From positions 310,001 to 374,000 of the forward strand of contig NZ_NSJZ01000002.1 of NCBI RefSeq assembly GCF_002287065.1: a stretch of 64,000 nt of DNA. Direction: 5' to 3'. Positions 44,908-53,373 of this stretch are shown here, one piece after another. The first letter of the stretch is position 1; the number at the start of each line of letters is the position of its first letter. This stretch comes from Paracoccus salipaludis. Its GTDB lineage: Bacteria > Pseudomonadota > Alphaproteobacteria > Rhodobacterales > Rhodobacteraceae. The notes below the pieces were generated by a model. The model saw nothing but the letters and a program-made list of their open reading frames with translations, ran no database searches and was not told the origin of the DNA. The position numbers were made by a program, and so were the translations under genes.

Positions 44908-46154
44908 GAAGCCTCCTGCACAGGGGACGTGGTGGCGGACGAGATCGCGGACCGCTGGCGCAGCGCCTGCTCGAAGGACCGGGTGGCGTCGTGCAGCCCC
45001 CGGAACGGGTCCGCGCAGGGATCGGCCCGCGCCTCGCGCTCGAGGGTGCGCGCGAGGCCGGTCAGCCCCGTCGCGCCGAAGGTCGCGGCGATGCCCGCCA
45101 GCGAATGGAAGGTGCGCCGGGCGACCTCTGGCGGCACGGCCTCGCCACGCGCGAGGGCGTCCAGCACGCCCCGGTGCCGCGTGAGATCCTCGAGGCTCGC
45201 CGCGATCAGATCGGGCAGCGCCTCCTCTCCGATCTGGCTGGCAAGCTCGGCCAGGCGCATGTCGATGCCGCCATCCGCGTCCTTTGCCGCAGGCGCATCG
45301 GTGCCGCGCGGCGCGGCGGCCGGCAGGGCAGGCGGATCGGGCGGCAGGTGCGCCGACCAGCGGCCAAGCGCGGCCCGCAGGGCGGCGGGGTCCAGGGGCT
45401 TTGTCAGCACGTCGTCGCAGCCGGCCGCCAGGCAGGCGTCCTGTTCGGCCCGGCCCGCATGCGCCGTCAGGGCGAGGATCGGCAGGCGGCCTGCCGCGCC
45501 CGGCAGCGCCCGGATCTGCCGCGTGGCTTCCAGCCCGTCCATGACGGGCATCGAGATGTCCATCAGGATCAGGTCGAACGGCTCTGCCTGGGCCGCGCGG
45601 ACCGCCTCGGCCCCGTTGGCGGCAAAGGCGAGGCGCTGGCCGAGCTGTTCCAGAAGGACGCGGGCCACGACCCGGTTGGTTGCGTTGTCCTCGGCCACGA
45701 GGATGCGCATCGAGGGCAGGGGCGCCTCGGGGCCGATCCGGTCGGCACCCGCGACGGGCTCGGCCACGGGCAGCACCACATCCAGCCAGAAGGACGACCC
45801 GATCCCCGGCTGGCTGCTGAAGGCCACGCGACCTCCCATCAGTTCGGCCAGGCTGCGCGAGATCGCAAGGCCGAGCCCCGTGCCGCCGAACCTGCGGCTG
45901 TAGCTTGCGTCGAGCTGGTTGAAGCGGCCGAAAAGCTGGTTCTGCTTGTCCAGGGGGATGCCGATCCCCTCGTCGGTCACGCAGAAGCGCAGGGCGGCCA
46001 TGCCTTCGGGCGCGGCCTCGCCCTCGCGCCGGGTGACCGAAAGCTCGACCCGGCCCTCCTGCGTGAACTTCACCGCGTTGCTGACGATGTTGGCAAGGAT
46101 CTGGCGGATCCGGACGGCGTCGCCGTGAAGCCAGCCCGGCAGGCCCTCGTCCAT
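44904..46154 (-). CDS. Hybrid histidine kinase, C-terminal part (HATPase - REC - HPt) after an in-frame stop
   Basis: Continuation, in the same frame, of the kinase encoded at 46197-47936. From the first Met after the stop it has 416 residues: ATPase domain with N box NIVSNAVKFTQEG, DEGIGI and GGTGLGLAI; a receiver domain (AEDNATN, phospho-Asp in LILMDISMPVMDG, Lys in TKPLD); and an HPt domain with the phospho-His in RRTFHSLAGIAATFGA. ATG 46152-46154 has no clear ribosome-binding site, so independent translation is doubtful. The 14 codons between the stop and this Met (AETARSKGITLAAR) fit a normal HisKA-to-ATPase linker. Overlaps the DUF3131 gene by 4 nt. Confidence 0.75.
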   Translation of the reverse strand: MDEGLPGWLHGDAVRIRQILANIVSNAVKFTQEGRVELSVTRREGEAAPEGMAALRFCVTDEGIGIPLDKQNQLFGRFNQLDASYSRRFGGTGLGLAISRSLAELMGGRVAFSSQPGIGSSFWLDVVLPVAEPVAGADRIGPEAPLPSMRILVAEDNATNRVVARVLLEQLGQRLAFAANGAEAVRAAQAEPFDLILMDISMPVMDGLEATRQIRALPGAAGRLPILALTAHAGRAEQDACLAAGCDDVLTKPLDPAALRAALGRWSAHLPPDPPALPAAAPRGTDAPAAKDADGGIDMRLAELASQIGEEALPDLIAASLEDLTRHRGVLDALARGEAVPPEVARRTFHSLAGIAATFGATGLTGLARTLEREARADPCADPFRGLHDATRSFEQALRQRSAISSATTSPVQEAS

Positions 46155-46196
46155 GCGGGCTGCAAGGGTGATGCCCTTGCTGCGGGCCGTTTCCGC

Positions 46197-46199
46197 CTA
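46197..46199 (-). other. In-frame TAG stop splitting the hybrid histidine kinase
   Basis: Plus-strand CTA reads TAG on the coding strand, between ...GTIDL and AETARSKG.... Both flanks are in one frame and together give a normal 1009-residue hybrid kinase, so this is a single nonsense codon, a base-call error, or a rare readthrough site. Confidence 0.85.
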
Positions 46200-47936
46200 A
46201 AGGTCGATGGTGCCCTTGACCAGCGCGTCCAGGTCGAAGGGGGCGGGCTCGAGTTCCAGCCGCCCTGCCTCGATCTTCGACATGTCGAGCACGTCGTTGA
46301 GGATGACGAGCAGCGCCTTGGCGCTGGACTGGGCGATGCGGATCTGTTCGCGCCGGGTGCCGTCCTCGAGCTGCGCCTCGATCGCCGCCAGCATCCCGAG
46401 GATGCCGTTCATGGGCGTACGCAGCTCGTGGCTCATGATCGCCAGGAACTCGGACTTGGCGCTGTTGGCGCGCTCGGCCCGGTCCAGCGCGTCGCGCAGG
46501 GCGCGCTGATGTGCGATCTCCTTTGTGACGTCCTGCAGCGAGCCTGTCAGCACCTCAGGCTGGCCTTGGTCGTCATAGGACATCTCGGCCGTGCCCCGGA
46601 CCCAGCGCTGGGTGCCATCCTTGCGCAGCACGCGGCATTCATAGTTCAGCTGGCGCTGCCCGGCCTTGACGCCGTTGTCCAGCAGGTCCGCGAACAGCTC
46701 CTCGACACGCGTGTGGTCCTCGGGGTGGACGATGCGCTTCAGCGACACCGGGCCACTCGCGGGTTCGCGCCCCAGCAGGAAATAAAGCTCATGCGACCAG
46801 ACGACCCGCTCGGTCTTGTAGTTGCGCCGGAAGCTTCCCAGCCGGGCGATCCGCTGCGCGGCCGCGAGGTTGCGCTGGCTGTCGCGCAGCGCCCGACGGG
46901 CGCGCGCCTCCTCGGTGATGTCTCTCAGCGTGGCCACGGCCGAGACGGGCTTTCCCTCGGCATCGGCCACGATCTCGGAATGCGCTTCCAGCTCGATCAC
47001 CGCGCCGTCGCTTCGATAGGCGCTGAAGGTCATGTCCATCGGCTCGGGCCGCCCGCTTTCGGCCGAACGGGCTGCCGCCGCGGTTTCGGCGGCGGCCACC
47101 TTGTCCCGGTCGGCGGGATGGATCAGCGCCCCGAACTGCGCACCCGTCATGCGTCCGCCCGGGGCGAGGCCGAAGATGCGCGCGAATTCGTCCGACCAGG
47201 TGATCTCGTCGCGGGCATGGTTCCGGCGCAGGTTGCCGATATGGGCGATGCGCTGCGCCTCGGCCAGGTCCTCCATCGCCGTCTGCAGCGAGGATGACGC
47301 CTGCCGCAGCACCCGCCGCTGCATCCACAGCGTCAGCAGCGTTAGCATGCTGATCACGATGAGAAAGGCCGACAGGCGCTGGCCGATCATCCCGGCCTGC
47401 GTCACCCGCCAGCGTTCGTTGGACAGGATGCGCCCGAGGCGGGTGAAGCCGTCGATCACGTCGCGGTCGAGGTCCAGGATGTCGGTGGTCCGCATCTGCG
47501 CCAGCTGCGTCAGGGCGGCCGCGGCCTCGTGATCCGGCCCCGGCAGGCGCGCCATGGCGGCCCCCATGCGCTCGCGCGTGCGGCGGATCGTCTTGGCGCT
47601 TTCGGGGATCAGCGTTTCCAGGGCGGGGTGGGCCAGAAGGACGCCCAGCCGGTGCAGCAGAAGCTGGCTCCGTTCCTCAAGCTGCAGCGCCGCGTGGTCT
47701 TCCGAGTTGCCCTGCCGGAGGGCATCCTGCCATTCGTCCACGGCCACGCTGAAGGCGTCGATCCCCAGATGCAGGTCGAACAGCTCGCTGCGCAGGGCCG
47801 AGGTGTCCACCGTTTCCATGTTCCGCCGCAGTACGGAGGGCGCGATCACCAGCGCCGCGAGCACCGCAAGGACGATCGCCGTGAGGCTGATCTGCAGCAT
47901 CCGGGTCTGCCAGCGCGGGATGGTCGGAGAGCTCAT
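46197..47936 (-). CDS. Hybrid histidine kinase, N-terminal part (sensor - PAS - PAS - HisKA)
   Basis: Sensor half of a membrane kinase, 579 residues up to a TAG. Two membrane helices (about 14-35 and 190-207) flank a periplasmic helical sensor domain. Two PAS domains with PAC ends follow (about 235-355 and 365-490), then HisKA with phospho-His in FLAIMSHELRTPMNGILG. The ATPase domain needed for activity lies beyond the stop, so as written this protein cannot phosphorylate itself. It overlaps the RsbW-like gene upstream by 4 nt. If read through, the whole would feed the REC domain of the PP2C protein via its HPt domain; that route is inference. Confidence 0.78.
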   Translation of the reverse strand: MSSPTIPRWQTRMLQISLTAIVLAVLAALVIAPSVLRRNMETVDTSALRSELFDLHLGIDAFSVAVDEWQDALRQGNSEDHAALQLEERSQLLLHRLGVLLAHPALETLIPESAKTIRRTRERMGAAMARLPGPDHEAAAALTQLAQMRTTDILDLDRDVIDGFTRLGRILSNERWRVTQAGMIGQRLSAFLIVISMLTLLTLWMQRRVLRQASSSLQTAMEDLAEAQRIAHIGNLRRNHARDEITWSDEFARIFGLAPGGRMTGAQFGALIHPADRDKVAAAETAAAARSAESGRPEPMDMTFSAYRSDGAVIELEAHSEIVADAEGKPVSAVATLRDITEEARARRALRDSQRNLAAAQRIARLGSFRRNYKTERVVWSHELYFLLGREPASGPVSLKRIVHPEDHTRVEELFADLLDNGVKAGQRQLNYECRVLRKDGTQRWVRGTAEMSYDDQGQPEVLTGSLQDVTKEIAHQRALRDALDRAERANSAKSEFLAIMSHELRTPMNGILGMLAAIEAQLEDGTRREQIRIAQSSAKALLVILNDVLDMSKIEAGRLELEPAPFDLDALVKGTIDL

Positions 47937-48352
47937 CCCGCCGGGTCCTGCCGGTCGAATTCCAAGGTCAGGCAGTTGCCGTCAGGGGCAGAAGCATAGT
48001 CGAGCCGGTCGGACAGCCCGACCATCAGTCCCAGCCCGCGCCCGCTTTCCACCAGCGGGTCCATGTCATCCAGGCTTCCCGCCGCCTCGAAGGCGCCCGC
48101 GGGAACCGGCCGGCCCCCGTCGCGGATCTCGACCGTCACCGCGCCGTCCCGGACGGTCAGTGCGGCCGAGATGGTGCCCTCGCGTCCGTCATAGCCGTGC
48201 AGCACGACGTTGTTCAGCGCCTCGGCCACGGCGATCTCGAGCCCGACCAGCTTTTCGGCAGGCAGGCAGGTGCGGGCAAGGTCGGCCAGGCTGCGCGTCA
48301 GCCCGTCGACCTCCTCCAGCGTGGCGTGGATGATGAACTCGGACCGGCTCAT
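47933..48352 (-). CDS. RsbW-like serine kinase (GHKL ATPase), partner-switch component
   Basis: A 139-residue single ATPase domain of the anti-sigma/RsbW type, which phosphorylates a STAS partner on Ser and in many systems holds an effector. The nucleotide-binding boxes are present: EIAVAEALNNVVLHGY (N box), EIRDGGRPV (G1) and ESGRGLGLMV (G2). ATG 48350-48352 lies two bases after the STAS stop, and the stop overlaps the kinase gene by 4 nt. No sigma factor gene is nearby, so the target may be another protein, possibly in the polysaccharide machine. Confidence 0.85.
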   Translation of the reverse strand: MSRSEFIIHATLEEVDGLTRSLADLARTCLPAEKLVGLEIAVAEALNNVVLHGYDGREGTISAALTVRDGAVTVEIRDGGRPVPAGAFEAAGSLDDMDPLVESGRGLGLMVGLSDRLDYASAPDGNCLTLEFDRQDPAG

Positions 48353-48354
48353 GG

Positions 48355-48693
48355 CTATTGCGCGAGGTGCAGCACCGCCTCTCGCGGACCGGGGAACGAC
48401 TGGAACACGCGTTCCATCCGGGTGATGCGGAACATCTGCCCCACCGCCTCGCCCACGCCGCAGACCACGATCTCTCCGCGGTTGCCCACGCGCTTGAGCA
48501 GCGCCACCAGCGCGCCCAGACCCGAGGAATCGACAAAGCTGACATCCGACAGGTCGATGACCAGCCGGCTGTGGCCGCTTTCGATGATCCGCGTCGCCTC
48601 GTCGCGGAAGGTCCCGGCCACCGCCGCCGTCAGGCGCGCGCTTTCCGGGGCGATCACGCACACGCCGCTTTCGTGGAAATCGGTTCGGATCAT
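48355..48693 (-). CDS. STAS-domain anti-sigma-factor-antagonist-like protein
   Basis: A 112-residue STAS domain, the phosphorylatable switch of partner-switching systems. VIDLSDVSFVDSSGLGALVAL carries the conserved D-S-S-G-L motif; Ser56 corresponds to the phospho-Ser of SpoIIAA. Its start overlaps the end of the REC-PP2C gene (4 nt), and the RsbW-like gene follows after 2 bases. The expected cycle is phosphorylation by the RsbW-like kinase and dephosphorylation by the PP2C protein. Confidence 0.9.
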   Translation of the reverse strand: MIRTDFHESGVCVIAPESARLTAAVAGTFRDEATRIIESGHSRLVIDLSDVSFVDSSGLGALVALLKRVGNRGEIVVCGVGEAVGQMFRITRMERVFQSFPGPREAVLHLAQ

Positions 48694-49907
48694 GGGCGAT
48701 CACTCCTTTCCAGAACAAGAACCGTCAGGTCGTCCTCCAGCGGCAGTCCCCCGCGCCAGTCGTCCAGCGAGGCGACAATCGCGCCGGGAAGATCCGCCGC
48801 TTCCCGGGGACTGCGGTCGCGGATCAGGGCGCAGAGCCGCTCGGACCCGAAATGCACGCCTGCAGAGCTTTCGGCCTCGGTCACGCCGTCCGAGCAGATG
48901 ACCAGCCGGTCGCCGGGCCGGACGCTGACCTCCTGGTTCTCGAAGCTGGCGCCGGCCAGCAGCCCGACCGGCAGCCCGCCGTCGCCGATCAGCCCCGGCC
49001 GGCCCTCGCCGTCGGCCAGCACGGGATGGGGATAGCCGGCCTGGCAGAAGCGCACGCTTCCGCGGCGGGCATCCACGATGCCGCAGATCATGGCGAAATA
49101 GTCGCTGCTGTCCTCGCGGAAGAAATGGCGGTTGAGGTCCTGCACCAGCAGGGCGGGGTCGGGCCGGTCGCCCGAGGACAGGGCCAGTCCCGAGAAATAC
49201 TCGGGCGTCACCATATGGCCGATGGCCACCGACATCAGTGCCGCATGGACGCCGTGACCGGCCACGTCCACGGCGTAGAAGCCAAGTTGGCAATCGTTCA
49301 GGGCGAACCAGCCGAACATGTCCCCCGACACATAGGCCGAGGGCTGGAAAGCCGAGGCGAAGCGGAAGCCGCACAGGTTCCCGTCCCCGCCCGGCAGCAG
49401 GCGGCGCTGCGCCGTGGCCGCCGCGTGCAGGTCGGATTCGATGCGCGACTTGGCTTCCTCCAGCGCGCGGTTGCGTTCGGACAGGACCTGCTCGTGCCGG
49501 ATCAGGCGGGCGGCCGCGCGCAGGCGGACCGTCATCAGCGCCGTGTCCAGCGGCTTGGTCATGAAGTCGTCCACGCCCGCTTCCAGTGCGCGGTGGCGTT
49601 CCTCGACCTGGTCGTGGCCGGTCAGCATGATGATGTGGATATAACGGCCGAGATCCATCCGCCGGACTTCGCTGGTCAGCTGGTGTCCGTCCAGGCCGGG
49701 CATGTCGAGGTCGCAGACCAGGATCGAGGCGCCGCTTTCGCGGATCAGCTGCAGGGCGCTCAGCCCGTCGCCGGCGACCAGCGGCCTGCAACCCAGCCGG
49801 CGCACCACCGCTGCCGCCAGCGTGCGCTGCGTGGCGTCATCGTCGGCGATCACCACCAACAGTTCCGTGCTGAAATCCCGTGGCGCGCTATACATGCTGG
49901 TCAACAT
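48690..49907 (-). CDS. Response regulator with SpoIIE-type PP2C phosphatase domain
   Basis: First gene of the long operon, 405 residues. An N-terminal receiver domain (about 15-135) has the acidic pocket ADDD, phospho-Asp66 in CDLDMPGLDG and Lys in TKPLD. A short coiled coil (about 140-165) leads to a SpoIIE/RsbU phosphatase domain with its metal-binding aspartates: SGDMFGWF, AVDVAGHG, ICSDGVTE and LEDDLTVLVL. Phosphorylation of the receiver should control dephosphorylation of the STAS protein encoded next. This resembles RsbU/HsbR/SypE-type regulators but lacks a built-in kinase domain. ATG 49905-49907 is used; ATG 49893-49895 is possible, and neither has a strong ribosome-binding site. Confidence 0.9.
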   Translation of the reverse strand: MLTSMYSAPRDFSTELLVVIADDDATQRTLAAAVVRRLGCRPLVAGDGLSALQLIRESGASILVCDLDMPGLDGHQLTSEVRRMDLGRYIHIIMLTGHDQVEERHRALEAGVDDFMTKPLDTALMTVRLRAAARLIRHEQVLSERNRALEEAKSRIESDLHAAATAQRRLLPGGDGNLCGFRFASAFQPSAYVSGDMFGWFALNDCQLGFYAVDVAGHGVHAALMSVAIGHMVTPEYFSGLALSSGDRPDPALLVQDLNRHFFREDSSDYFAMICGIVDARRGSVRFCQAGYPHPVLADGEGRPGLIGDGGLPVGLLAGASFENQEVSVRPGDRLVICSDGVTEAESSAGVHFGSERLCALIRDRSPREAADLPGAIVASLDDWRGGLPLEDDLTVLVLERSDRP

Positions 49908-50126
49908 CGTCCAGAGGCCGCATCGGACCGGCCGACCTCACTTGGAAGTTGATCGCATGGCCACCGGTTTACTTAAAGTTGTATTTCTGCCACGACGGAT
50001 TGGTTCCTTCCAGATGCCGCTTCCTGCGGCAATCAGGGGCGATGCTGGACTTTTTCCAGCCTTTCGCGGTGCCGAGGGGCCGCCACGGACGGGGCACCGG
50101 CAGGGGCCGGGGACAGGACGCGGCGT
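49908..50126 (-). promoter_or_regulatory. Probable promoter region of the regulator-polysaccharide operon
   Basis: 219 bases upstream of the first gene of the operon, the only sizeable gap above ten coupled genes. It includes a locally AT-richer patch (about 49965-49990) fit for a -10 region and short hairpins such as GCCGC-TTCCT-GCGGC. I could not assign a sigma factor; a weak TGGCA...-type match is not enough to call sigma-54. Confidence 0.4.
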
Positions 50127-50684
50127 CTAGCCCGGAAACGGCCGGCTGAGGCCCGTGACCCCGGCAAGGCCGAAGCGCCACGGCAGATCCTGCGCCTTGC
50201 TGATGCCGATGCGGGGACCGACCAGCAGGTCGGGCGGGGTGCCGGGCAGCGCGATCGAGAAGTCGGTCCCGTCGAAGGGCGCGCCGTCATCTTCGATGCG
50301 GATGCCAAGCGCCTCGGCCAGCCGCCCGGGGCCGCTGCAAAGCAGCGGGCTTCCCCGCCGCCGGCTCTGCATCAGCTCGATGCCGGTCTGCGGGGCCAGG
50401 GCCCGGATCAGCACCGCCTCGCCCGGCCCGGCGACCACGTTGAGGCAGAGGTGGATGCCGTAGGAGCGGTAGACATAGGCATGTCCCGCCGGGCCGAACA
50501 TCGAGGCGTTGCGGCGGGTCGGTCCGCGGAAGCTGTGCGAGGCCGGGTCGTCCCGCCCATAGGCTTCCGTCTCGATGATGGTCCCGCCCGCGCCCCGGAC
50601 AAGCAGCGTCGCGCCGATCAGGCGGCGCGCCAGTGCGACCGCATCGAGTCCGGCGATCCGTTCGGAAAAGGGGAGGTCGGGCAT
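50127..50684 (-). CDS. 3-methyladenine DNA glycosylase (AAG/MPG family)
   Basis: Base-excision repair enzyme that removes alkylated or deaminated purines. The 185-residue protein matches the MPG fold: IGATLLVRG, IIETEAYGRDDPASHSFRG with the catalytic Glu, TRRNASMFGPAGHAYVYRSYGIHLCLNVV, and CSGPGRLAEALGI. ATG 50682-50684 is preceded by AGGAAG. It stands alone upstream of the operon promoter on the same strand, with no connection visible to the neighbours. Confidence 0.93.
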   Translation of the reverse strand: MPDLPFSERIAGLDAVALARRLIGATLLVRGAGGTIIETEAYGRDDPASHSFRGPTRRNASMFGPAGHAYVYRSYGIHLCLNVVAGPGEAVLIRALAPQTGIELMQSRRRGSPLLCSGPGRLAEALGIRIEDDGAPFDGTDFSIALPGTPPDLLVGPRIGISKAQDLPWRFGLAGVTGLSRPFPG

Positions 50685-51081
50685 GGACGGCTTCCTGAAG
50701 TTCGCGCGACCACACAGCACCATGGCGCTGCGGGCGCAACCGGCCGGATGCCCGCGCCGGCCCGGTAACGACATGGCCGTGCCGGGATGCGGTGCCCGCA
50801 TCTCCGGGGCTATCCGCTCAGGGTCGGACCGGGGCTTAAGTTGAAACAGAAGGGCCTTTGCCGCAGCGGCAAAGCCTGTTCGCACAAACGGCCTGCGACT
50901 GCATTGCGCGCGTGTTGTGCGTGTCGCTGAAATCGACCCACGCGCGAAACGGATTGCCATGGGCAGGGTGTTGCGCACCGCTCCATTCGGCTTTGCGGGA
51001 AACTGCCGAGGGGAAAGGGTGGGCGGAACCGAAGGATGCGGCTCGGAATTGTCTGGCAGATGATCAATACGGAGATCCGAA
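50685..51081. other. 397-bp gap between the glycosylase and the DUF1236 gene
   Basis: Divergent promoter region; no supported gene. One clear hairpin, CTTTGCCG (50856-50863) with CGGCAAAG (50867-50874), lies in it. The promoter of the secreted DUF1236 protein should be in the right part (50900-51060), but I cannot identify boxes. Confidence 0.4.
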
Positions 51082-51537
51082 ATGAAATCGATCCTGACCG
51101 CCGCATCCATTGGCGCCACGCTGATTGCGGGCACGGCTTTCGCCCAGACGGCCGTTGTCACCGAAACCACCCCCACGGTGACCCAGGTGCAGACTGACGC
51201 CCCCACGACCGGCGGCGGCGCCACGGGCGGCGCGGCTTCGGGCGCGATTGCGGGCGCGGCCGTGGGCGGGCCGGTCGGCGCGGCGGTTGGCGCGGTCGCG
51301 GGTGCCGTCATCGGCGATGTCAGCGAGGATGCGCTGACGCCCGAGACGCAGACCTACGTGCTGGAGCACAAGACCGAGTCCGTGGTTCTCGACGGCAATG
51401 TCGCGGTCGGAACGGCGATCCCGGAAACGGTGCAGATCCAGACCATCCCGGATGGCCAGTACGGCTATGTCTATGTCCAGGACCGCCCGGTTCTGGTGGA
51501 CCCGCAGAACCGCCAGATCATCCATATCTACGAGTAA
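51082..51537 (+). CDS. Secreted DUF1236 protein with glycine-zipper segment
   Basis: A 151-residue exported protein: signal peptide MKSILTAASIGATLIAGTAFAQ, a Thr/Gln-rich stretch, a Gly/Ala zipper (GGAASGAIAGAAVGGPVGAA...), and a DUF1236 C-terminus (YVLEHKTESVVLDGNVAVG, then IPETVQIQTIPDGQYGYVYVQDRPVLVDP). Such proteins are common in rhizobia and Rhodobacteraceae; the function is unknown. ATG 51082 follows GGAGATCCGAA. A strong hairpin follows the gene. Confidence 0.88.
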   Translation: MKSILTAASIGATLIAGTAFAQTAVVTETTPTVTQVQTDAPTTGGGATGGAASGAIAGAAVGGPVGAAVGAVAGAVIGDVSEDALTPETQTYVLEHKTESVVLDGNVAVGTAIPETVQIQTIPDGQYGYVYVQDRPVLVDPQNRQIIHIYE

Positions 51538-51558
51538 TCCGTTTCTCTGGAAATTCGG

Positions 51559-51586
51559 ACAGGCCGGCCATCGTGCCGGCCTGTTT
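51559..51586. terminator. Terminator between DUF1236 and YaiI genes
   Basis: Ten-base-pair stem ACAGGCCGGC (51559-51568) with GCCGGCCTGT (51575-51584), 6-base loop, then TT. It lies between two convergent genes and may serve both. Confidence 0.8.
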
Positions 51587-51610
51587 CCGATTTGTCAGGA
51601 CAGCGGGCGG

Positions 51611-52060
51611 CTATCGGGCGGAAATGCGCCGTGCGGCCTTTTCAAGTGCATCCAGGAAACGCGTCCGGTCCGCCTTGGTGAATCCCCGCCCTCCGCCCTG
51701 CCGGAACGGATCGGCGGAACGCAGGTCCGCCATCAGGTCGCGGATCGCAAGAACATTGCCGATATTCTCGGCCGTCAGCGCCTCGCCATTGTGCTTGAGC
51801 ACCTGCGCTCCGGCGGCCACGCATTTCGCGGCCAGCGGAATGTCCCCGGTGATCACCACGTCCCCCGGCCCCGCGCGATCGGCGATCCACTTGTCGGCCT
51901 CGTCCGGCCCTTCCGGCACGATCACCGTTTCGACCAGCGGATTGGCCGATGGCCTGATCCCGCCGTTCGACACGACAAGGACGCGCAGCCGGTGCCGCGT
52001 GGCGACGCGCTCGACCTCGGCCTTCACGGGGCAGGCATCGGCATCCACGTAGATCGTCAT
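51611..52060 (-). CDS. YaiI/YqxD family protein (UPF0178)
   Basis: A 149-residue conserved protein of unknown function with a PIN-like fold. It has the family start [20 protein letters not shown], then [38 protein letters not shown] and [13 protein letters not shown]. The acidic residues in DADACPV and GDIPLA suggest a metal site. ATG 52058-52060. Proposed nuclease-like activity for the family is not proven. Confidence 0.92.
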   Translation of the reverse strand: MTIYVDADACPVKAEVERVATRHRLRVLVVSNGGIRPSANPLVETVIVPEGPDEADKWIADRAGPGDVVITGDIPLAAKCVAAGAQVLKHNGEALTAENIGNVLAIRDLMADLRSADPFRQGGGRGFTKADRTRFLDALEKAARRISAR

Positions 52061-52101
52061 GGAACAGGCTCCTTTCGCGCGCGTGGTGCGGGGCCGTAGG
52101 C

Positions 52102-52536
52102 TCAGCCCAGCCGCTCCGCCGTGCGGCGGCAGGGGCGGGCATCGAAGAACGCGGCCAGAAGGTTCCGGAACACGTCGGGCGCGCCTTCCACGGTCGAGAA
52201 CAGCGTGGCCGAGGATCGCAGCTTGCCCGCGTCCACCGCACCCATGATCGCCTCGGCAGGCGTCCCCCGGTGTGCCAGGACCGCCTGCGCGCAGTCCACC
52301 AGCCGCGGCCCCAGCACCAGGTGCGCCAGATAGCGCCGGGCTTCGTCGAGATCCTCGATCCCGTAGAAATGGGACATCTCGGACCGTCCCAGCCCGCGCA
52401 GTTGGGGGAAGATGAACCACATCCAGTGGCTCTGCTTGCGTCCCTGCCGCAGTTCGGACAGCGCGACGGGGTATGTCTCCTCCTGCGCCGCGACGAAGCG
52501 GTCCAGCGTCAGGGCAGCGTCGGGAAGGCGGGCCAT
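52102..52536 (-). CDS. DUF1810 family protein
   Basis: A 144-residue conserved protein with the DUF1810 marks: [63 protein letters not shown] and [11 protein letters not shown]. The function of the family is unknown; weak similarity to the calpastatin-named COG5579 proteins is historical. It lies 8 bases after the SDR gene and is likely co-transcribed with it. Confidence 0.9.
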   Translation of the reverse strand: MARLPDAALTLDRFVAAQEETYPVALSELRQGRKQSHWMWFIFPQLRGLGRSEMSHFYGIEDLDEARRYLAHLVLGPRLVDCAQAVLAHRGTPAEAIMGAVDAGKLRSSATLFSTVEGAPDVFRNLLAAFFDARPCRRTAERLG

Positions 52537-52544
52537 GAGCGTCC

Positions 52545-53219
52545 TCAGCGCGGCATCAGGAAGACTTCGCGCACCGCCGCGTGGTCCCCCGCTTCCAGCG
52601 CGTAAAGCGCGGCATGGGCGACCTCGTCGGGGCGGATGGCCTTGGGCTTGGCCTCGTCGAAGAACTCGGTGTCCACCATGCCGGGCGCGATGACGGTGCA
52701 GCGCCCGCCCCATTCGCGCATCTCCTCGGCCAGGTTGCCGCCATAGCCGTGGACGAACCACTTGGACGCGCCATAGACCGAGCCCTTGAGGTGGATGCGC
52801 CCCGCCGCCGAGCCGGTCATCAGCAGGTGCCCCTGGGTTTCCTTCAGAAAGGGCAGGGCGGCCTTGGCGGTGAACAGCAGGCCCAGGATGTTGATGCGGA
52901 TCATGTCCTGCCATTCGTCGACGTCGCCGCCCTCGGTCCCTGCCGCGTCAAGGCCGCGCCCCGCGTTCGCGAATGCCGCGTGAAGGGGTCCGAAGGCATC
53001 CGTCATCCGCTTCAGCGCCGCCTGCTGGTCGGCAAGCTGCGTGACATCGCCGGGCAGGGAAAGCGCGTGGTCGGCCCCCAGTTCCCCGACCAGCGCGCGC
53101 AGCCGGTCCTCGCGCCGGGCGAACAGGCCCACGCGCCAGCCGCGCGCGACAGCCATGCGGGCGGTGGCCGCACCGATGCCGCTGGAAGCGCCGGTGATGA
53201 ACAGGGTCTTGCCGATCAT
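52545..53219 (-). CDS. Short-chain dehydrogenase/reductase
   Basis: A 224-residue classical SDR with an NAD(P)-binding start, [17 protein letters not shown]; an Arg pair in LFARRED favours NADP. NAGRG and the catalytic YGASK (Tyr-x-x-x-Lys) with a preceding Ser in MTGSAAG complete the site. It is close to the YdfG/serine-dehydrogenase-like type (3-hydroxy acid oxidation), but the substrate is not determined. ATG 53217-53219. First gene of a probable pair with the DUF1810 gene. Confidence 0.88.
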   Translation of the reverse strand: MIGKTLFITGASSGIGAATARMAVARGWRVGLFARREDRLRALVGELGADHALSLPGDVTQLADQQAALKRMTDAFGPLHAAFANAGRGLDAAGTEGGDVDEWQDMIRINILGLLFTAKAALPFLKETQGHLLMTGSAAGRIHLKGSVYGASKWFVHGYGGNLAEEMREWGGRCTVIAPGMVDTEFFDEAKPKAIRPDEVAHAALYALEAGDHAAVREVFLMPR

Positions 53220-53373
53220 GGGGGCGTCCTTCGGGCCGGGGCAGGGTTCGGCGCGCGGCCGTTCCGCGGCGCGCTGCCATGGGCCGATCCTATGCAGGTC
53301 CGTCCCGGCAGGCAACGCCGCTTGCCGCCCGGACCGGCATGGCCCTAGTCTGCGGCCTGTTTTCCAGGGGGAC

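Noticed and set aside
49908..50126. TGGCAG...-type sequence upstream of the operon as a sigma-54 promoter, and GGAAC as an EcfG -35 box
   Set aside because: Neither has the matching second element at the right spacing.
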